Below, piece by piece: positions 59,988 to 64,000 of a stretch of 64,000 nt of DNA. Where the stretch lies: the NCBI RefSeq assembly GCF_000342005.1, contig NZ_AOHO01000048.1, positions 354,540 to 418,539 of the forward strand. The letters are read 5' to 3'. A program made the position numbers and the translations under genes. The DNA is from Amycolatopsis decaplanina DSM 44594 (GTDB lineage: Bacteria > Actinomycetota > Actinomycetes > Mycobacteriales > Pseudonocardiaceae). The notes under the pieces are model-generated. The model saw only the letters and a list, made by a program, of their open reading frames with translations, was not told the origin of the DNA and searched no databases. The first letter of the stretch is position 1. Each line of letters opens with the position of its first letter.

Positions 59988-60832
59988 AGGAAGCGGTACG
60001 CGCGTGGATGCGCCCGGAACCAGACGTTGAGCCTGCCGATCCGGCGCACGAGCGAGGAACGCGACGTCACCGGCACCAGCCCGCCTGCCAGCCTCACCGC
60101 CGAACGGAATCGGTCGAACCGGCGCTGGTCCCTGTCCGTCCACTGTAGACCGAGGCGATCCCGCAGCACGGGCGGCAGCGTGGCGCGGATGACGAACATC
60201 TGCCCCCGGTACTGCCATCGTTGTAACCGGACCCAGCGTGCGTCGGGCAGCCATCGCCACGGCTTCTTCACCGTCCGGATCGTCTCGAACAGCGTCGAAA
60301 TCGTCTCGTTCGGGCCGAAACCGTCGATCATGTCCGCGTAGTACCGCTCGAATTCCGGCCACGTCGACGGCAGGTCCTGCTCGCGCAGGCCGAGAAGCCG
60401 TCCGACGTCGCACATCTGCGCGTAGTACTCGTCCAATTCGGACGGGGTCATCGGAGTGCCGTAGAACCGTTGTGTGTCAACGGGAACCATGACGAGCGTG
60501 GCGTGCACCCAGGCGTACGCGTGCGGGTTCAGCGCGCTGTAGCGGCGGCCGTCGGTGTCGACGCCGGTGAACGACCGGTGCAGCGCGCGCAGCCGGTCCG
60601 CCTCGTATCGCGCGCCCGCCGGGCCGCCGTAGATGTAGATGGACAGCGACGCGGCCGTGCGCATCAGCCGTGTCCAGGGATCTTCGATGTAGTCGGAATG
60701 ATCCCGCACCCCGGCCGCGACGACGGGGTGCGCGACCTGCAGCACCAGTACCTGGCCCGCCAGCAGCCCGGCCCGGAAGTCGCCGAAGTATCTCCACGCC
60801 GCCGTCCCCTTGACGATCGGCGGGCCGCTCAC
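59972..60832 (-). CDS. DUF2236/MpaB-like oxygenase family protein
   Basis: The 286-residue protein belongs to the DUF2236 (MpaB'/latex-clearing oxygenase-like) superfamily. AGQVLVLQVAHPVVAAGVRD near the N-terminus supplies the typical haem-region His, and SALNPHAYAWVHATLV near 100 supplies further conserved His. Members oxidise polyisoprene or other substrates, or have unknown roles. The GTG start overlaps the TetR stop. It ends inside a long palindrome. It is the last gene of the amidase-TetR operon. Confidence 0.85.
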   Translation of the reverse strand: MSGPPIVKGTAAWRYFGDFRAGLLAGQVLVLQVAHPVVAAGVRDHSDYIEDPWTRLMRTAASLSIYIYGGPAGARYEADRLRALHRSFTGVDTDGRRYSALNPHAYAWVHATLVMVPVDTQRFYGTPMTPSELDEYYAQMCDVGRLLGLREQDLPSTWPEFERYYADMIDGFGPNETISTLFETIRTVKKPWRWLPDARWVRLQRWQYRGQMFVIRATLPPVLRDRLGLQWTDRDQRRFDRFRSAVRLAGGLVPVTSRSSLVRRIGRLNVWFRAHPRAYRFLAREW

Positions 60833-61377
60833 GACGCGCCGCGGACGAGCATCATCAACGACTGCGCCACCCCGACGCCGTCGTCGCCCGTGGCCAGTCT
60901 GCGCAACTGCAGGCCGGCGATCAGCGCGACGACCGGACCGGTCAGCCGCTCCGGGGACGGCACGCCGAGTGTCCGCAGGATCACCAGCGCGAGTTCATCG
61001 TAGGCGGCGAAACACCGCGCGGCCGCGTCCTGGAGCCCGGGGTCGCGCGCGGCCTGCAGGTACAGCTCGTGCGCGCCGAGTTCGTCGGTGCCGAACGGAA
61101 GCCGCGCGATGACCTGTTCGACCACCGACGCGGCCTGCTCGACACTCAAGCCCTGCTCGCGATAGGCGTCGACGAACCCGGTCAGCTTCGTGGTCTCTTC
61201 TTCGGCGAACAGCAGCATCGCCTCGCGCAGCAACACGGTCTGGCTGGGGAAGTGGTAGGTCAGCGTGCCGAGCGAGACCTCGGCCTGCCGCGCGATCCGG
61301 CGGTTGGTCAGCCCGCCGACACCCTGTTCCCCGACCACCTTGAGCGCGGCGTGGAGGATGGTTTCGCGGGTGTTCAC
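60829..61377 (-). CDS. TetR-family transcriptional regulator
   Basis: The 182-residue regulator has an N-terminal TetR helix-turn-helix (VGGLTNRRIARQAEVSLGTL then YHFPSQTVLLREAM, residues about 17-52) and a helical ligand domain. The GTG overlaps the amidase stop and its own stop overlaps the MpaB-like gene start, so all three are coupled. The perfect palindrome at 62774-62793, ahead of the amidase, is the likely operator. The ligand may be a substrate of the amidase or oxygenase. Confidence 0.93.
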   Translation of the reverse strand: MNTRETILHAALKVVGEQGVGGLTNRRIARQAEVSLGTLTYHFPSQTVLLREAMLLFAEEETTKLTGFVDAYREQGLSVEQAASVVEQVIARLPFGTDELGAHELYLQAARDPGLQDAAARCFAAYDELALVILRTLGVPSPERLTGPVVALIAGLQLRRLATGDDGVGVAQSLMMLVRGAS

Positions 61378-62756
61378 CAAGCGGTCTCGGGTTTGCGGTC
61401 CTGCCACCGTTCGACCTCTTCCAGTTGCGCGGCCAGCGAGATCAGCCGCTCCTCGGCGTGCGAGGGGCCGAGCAGTTGCCCGCCGAGGGGCAGGCCTTCC
61501 GGGCTCAGCCCGGCGGGGACGTTGACCCCCGGCCAGCCCAGCACGTTCCACGGCCAAGCGTAGGGGCACGCGGCGATCATGGCCTGATCGGTCTGCCAAC
61601 CGGAGAGCCGGTCGAAGGTGCCGATCCGCGGTGGCGGTGTGGCGGTGGTCGGCGTGAGCACGACGTCCACCCGGCCGAACACCGAGCCGATCTGCCGTTG
61701 CAGCAACGGTTCCGTGGCACGGGCGAGCCGCAGCGCCGGTCCGGCCAGTGCCGAGCCCTGCCGTGCGTTGGCGCGCGTGCGCGGGTCGAGCCGTGCCTGG
61801 TCCGGGACGCGACGGGACCAGTCACGCACGCCGACGAGCGAACGCGGCAGGAAGGTGAGGCCGATCAGCCGGTAGTCGGGTTCGATCTCGACGACCTCGT
61901 GGCCGAGTGCGGCGAACCGCTCCGCGAGCCGGACGACGGCCGCGTGAGCTTGTGGATCGAGCCGGGTTTTCGTCGCGGTGAAGGGGATCCGGGTGGACAG
62001 CCCGATCCGCATCCGGCCCGGTTCGCGGCGGGCGGCCGCTTGGAACGCGGTCCCGGTCCCGGCGGCGACGTCGAGCAGCAGGGCCGCGTCGGCGACGGTG
62101 CGCGCGAGCGGGCCGACCACGGTCAGCCCGTGGAAGAGTTCGCGTTCGGTCGGGACGCGGCCGCGCTGCGGTTTGATCCCGACCAGATCGGTCCACGCGG
62201 CCGGGATCCGGATCGACCCGGCCCCGTCGGAACCCAGCGCGGCGGCGATCACCCCCGACGCGATGGCCGCCGCCGCGCCGCCCGAGGAACCGCCCGGGGT
62301 GCGCTCGGTGTCCCACGGATTGCGGGTCGCGCCGAACGCGGGGCCTTCGGTGAACGGCCATTGGCCGAGTTCCGGGGTGTTGGTCTTGCCGATGAGCACC
62401 GCGCCCGCCTCGCGGAGGGCGGCGACGGGCGGGGAGTCCGCCGTCGCGACGGAGAAGTCGCCCTCGCAGCCGAACGCGGTCGGCAGGCCGGTGACGTCGA
62501 GGTCGTCCTTGATCGCGGTGGGGACGCCGAGCAGGGGAGCGGTCTCGCCGGCGGCCAGCCGACGGTCGGCCTCCTCGGCCTCGCGAAGGGCTTCTTCGGC
62601 GCGTAGGCATTTGAAGGCGTTGAGAACAGGCTGGCTGGCCTCGGCCTTCTCAAGCGCCAAGCGCGTGAGCTCGACCGACGTCGTGGCTCCGGTGGCGAGC
62701 AACGAGGCCTGTTCGGCCAGACCGGTGAAGGCGAGCTGCGGTTTCGACGTGGTCAT
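61374..62756 (-). CDS. Amidase signature family hydrolase
   Basis: The 460-residue enzyme has the amidase signature: PTAIKDDLDV with the catalytic Lys near 82, TPGGSSGGAAAAIASG with the cis-Ser near 155 and GSDGAGSIRIPAAWTDLVG with the nucleophilic Ser near 180. It hydrolyses an amide of unknown identity. GGGGGAGCC precedes ATG 62756. It is first in the amidase-TetR-MpaB operon. Confidence 0.94.
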   Translation of the reverse strand: MTTSKPQLAFTGLAEQASLLATGATTSVELTRLALEKAEASQPVLNAFKCLRAEEALREAEEADRRLAAGETAPLLGVPTAIKDDLDVTGLPTAFGCEGDFSVATADSPPVAALREAGAVLIGKTNTPELGQWPFTEGPAFGATRNPWDTERTPGGSSGGAAAAIASGVIAAALGSDGAGSIRIPAAWTDLVGIKPQRGRVPTERELFHGLTVVGPLARTVADAALLLDVAAGTGTAFQAAARREPGRMRIGLSTRIPFTATKTRLDPQAHAAVVRLAERFAALGHEVVEIEPDYRLIGLTFLPRSLVGVRDWSRRVPDQARLDPRTRANARQGSALAGPALRLARATEPLLQRQIGSVFGRVDVVLTPTTATPPPRIGTFDRLSGWQTDQAMIAACPYAWPWNVLGWPGVNVPAGLSPEGLPLGGQLLGPSHAEERLISLAAQLEEVERWQDRKPETAW

Positions 62757-62773
62757 GGCTCCCCCTGACTCTC

Positions 62774-62793
62774 TCGTTCGTTCAAACGAACGA
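62774..62793. promoter_or_regulatory. TetR-type operator palindrome
   Basis: A perfect 20-bp inverted repeat TCGTTCGTT-CA-AACGAACGA lies 17 bases before the amidase start, in the gap shared with the divergent pyridoxal-enzyme gene. It is the best candidate for binding by the TetR regulator of the operon. Confidence 0.75.
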
Positions 62794-62844
62794 TACCACC
62801 GGGTAACCTCGATCGCGGGCGATCGGTGTGGTTACGTGACCTGC

Positions 62845-63849
62845 ATGAACCTCGATCGCTTCCCCCGCGTCGACCTCGGCGGCTACCCGACTCCGCTGCA
62901 TCCGGCACCCCGGCTGGGCGAGGCCCTCGGCCTGCCGAACCTGCTGCTCAAGCGGGACGACGTGCATCCACTCGGCGTGGGCGGCAACAAGCTGCGCAAA
63001 CTCGAGTTCCTGCTCGGCGCGGCGATCGAAAACGGCGCCGACACGGTGATCACCTTCGGCGCGCTGCAGACCAACCATGGCCGCCAGACCGCCGCGGCCT
63101 GCGCGAAGCTCGGGTTGCGGTGCGAGCTCGTGCTGACGGCGAAGGTTCCTCGCGACGGCGACGCGTACGAAAGGTCCGGCAACGTCTACCTCGATCATCT
63201 CTTCGGCGCGAACGTGCACATCTGCCGCGACGGCGAGGAGACGGGAAGGACCTACGACCGGCTGATCACCGAGGCCGCGGCCGAGGGGCGCCAGGTGGCC
63301 ACGTTCCCGGTCGGCGGTTCCGACGGCGTCGGGGCGCTCGGGTACGTGGCGGCCGCGCGGGAGATCGCCGGGCAGCTCGCCGAGCTGGGCATCACCAAGG
63401 CGCGGCTGGTCGCCCCGCACGCCAGCGGCGGGACGTCCGCGGGGCTCGTCGTCGGAACGGCCGGCCTCGACTGGCTGACGCTGGACATCGCCTGCGTCAG
63501 CCATCCGGTCGACGAGGCCCTCGACAACCTGGCCGATCTCACCATCGCGGCCTCCGTGCTGCTGGGGAGCGAACCGCCGTCACTCGAAGGCCTGCGCATC
63601 GACGACCGCACGATCGGCCCCGGCTATGGGATCCCGACCGGCGCGACGTGGGACGCGGTGCGGCTTTTCGGCCGCACGGAAGGAATCGCGCTCGATCCCG
63701 TGTACACCGGCAAAGTGGCCGCCGCGCTGATCGACTGGGCCGCCGAAGGCCATTTCGCGGCCGACGAGCACGTTGTCTTCCTGCACACGGGCGGTCTGCC
63801 CGGCCTCTACGGTTACGCCCCCGAATTCACCGACGCGGTGAGCCGCTGA
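62845..63849 (+). CDS. PLP enzyme, D-cysteine desulfhydrase/ACC deaminase family
   Basis: The 334-residue fold II pyridoxal-phosphate enzyme has the cofactor lysine in GVGGNKLRKLEFLLG near residue 50, TFGALQTNHGRQTAAA near 80, HASGGTSAGLVVG (phosphate loop) near 195 and the C-terminal LHTGGLPGLYGYAPE. It may be D-cysteine desulfhydrase or 1-aminocyclopropane-1-carboxylate deaminase; telling them apart needs specific residues I cannot align here. No ribosome site is seen, so it may be leaderless. It is divergent from the amidase operon and may share its operator. Confidence 0.9.
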   Translation: MNLDRFPRVDLGGYPTPLHPAPRLGEALGLPNLLLKRDDVHPLGVGGNKLRKLEFLLGAAIENGADTVITFGALQTNHGRQTAAACAKLGLRCELVLTAKVPRDGDAYERSGNVYLDHLFGANVHICRDGEETGRTYDRLITEAAAEGRQVATFPVGGSDGVGALGYVAAAREIAGQLAELGITKARLVAPHASGGTSAGLVVGTAGLDWLTLDIACVSHPVDEALDNLADLTIAASVLLGSEPPSLEGLRIDDRTIGPGYGIPTGATWDAVRLFGRTEGIALDPVYTGKVAAALIDWAAEGHFAADEHVVFLHTGGLPGLYGYAPEFTDAVSR

Positions 63850-64000
63850 CGCGACCTTCAGCATCCCGGCGATCAGGATCACGTGCGCCACCAGCGAAAC
63901 CCGCTGCATGACGCCGACCGGCGCGATGTCGGTCAGCGTCTTGAAGAACGGGATGTCGGACAGGCGCACGAAGATGAAGCTGAGCCCGAAGACGATCAGC
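63580..64000 (-). CDS. Membrane protein fragment, 3' part at right edge (stop doubtful)
   Basis: The frame entering from the right edge reads as two membrane segments (LIVFGLSFIFVRLSDIPFF and VSLVAHVILIAGMLKVA) with a short linker, resembling the end of a small DUF998-like or similar membrane protein. The frame then stays open across the end of the pyridoxal enzyme gene on the other strand to 63580. Only 63850-64000 looks like real coding sequence; a frameshift or read-through near 63850 is possible. Its true end is uncertain. Confidence 0.4.
   Translation of the reverse strand, partial: LIVFGLSFIFVRLSDIPFFKTLTDIAPVGVMQRVSLVAHVILIAGMLKVASAAHRVGEFGGVTVEAGQTARVQEDNVLVGREMAFGGPVDQRGGHFAGVHGIERDSFRAAEKPHRVPRRAGRDPIAGADRAVVDAQAFE

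Overview
The window is high-GC DNA with GTG and TTG starts, many 4-bp GTGA/ATGA gene overlaps and actinobacterial marker families (PknG, EspG, DUF3558, DUF397, SigE-family sigma factor, DUF574 methyltransferases). It most likely comes from a Pseudonocardiaceae chromosome, with Amycolatopsis the best guess. That guess rests on protein style only; no rRNA or other taxonomic marker is present.

Layout. 1-800: two small membrane proteins. 1186-7431: a complete class III lanthipeptide (SapB/AmfS-type) operon with synthetase, precursor, an internal hairpin and two ABC half-transporters. 7387-10865: a thioesterase and a hydroxyacid-oxoacid transhydrogenase facing a divergent ThDP enzyme. 11103-14820: a small protein, a cold-shock gene with a long leader, an AcoX/NAD-kinase-like protein and a two-component system. 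14927-23528: glnX-glnH and pknG, the mycobacterial amino-acid-sensing module, here split by an opposite-strand type VII secretion cassette (espG, WxG protein, DUF3558 lipoprotein, PPE-like protein). 23596-29867: thioesterase, MFS transporter, ECF sigma operon, L,D-transpeptidase, second cold-shock gene. 31347-31626: tRNA-Glu, tRNA-Asp and tRNA-Phe.

31584-36994: a 5.4-kb genomic island between perfect 89-bp direct repeats made of the 3' part of tRNA-Phe and its terminator. It carries a dehydrogenase lacking a normal start, a low-GC DUF262-HEPN pair and a ScoMcrA-like HNH endonuclease. It has no integrase and looks like a small defence island.

37106-64000: a MacAB-like efflux operon with a DUF5666-like partner; arylamine N-acetyltransferase behind a MerR-type promoter; a PAS-GGDEF-EAL protein; an NCS2 permease; a flavoprotein reductase; an HTH plus Clp_N regulator with two operator dyads; 6-phosphogluconate dehydrogenase with an inverted DnaA-box pair upstream; an XRE/DUF574/DUF397 cluster; a four-gene membrane operon of unknown, possibly metal-related, function; and an amidase-TetR-MpaB operon with a palindromic operator, divergent from a D-cysteine desulfhydrase/ACC deaminase-type enzyme.

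The most interesting points are the tRNA-Phe island with its HEPN/DUF262 and HNH genes, the type VII cassette inside the glnX-glnH-pknG locus, the self-operator architecture of the HTH-Clp_N gene, and the shared leader element at the 5' ends of both cold-shock transcripts.
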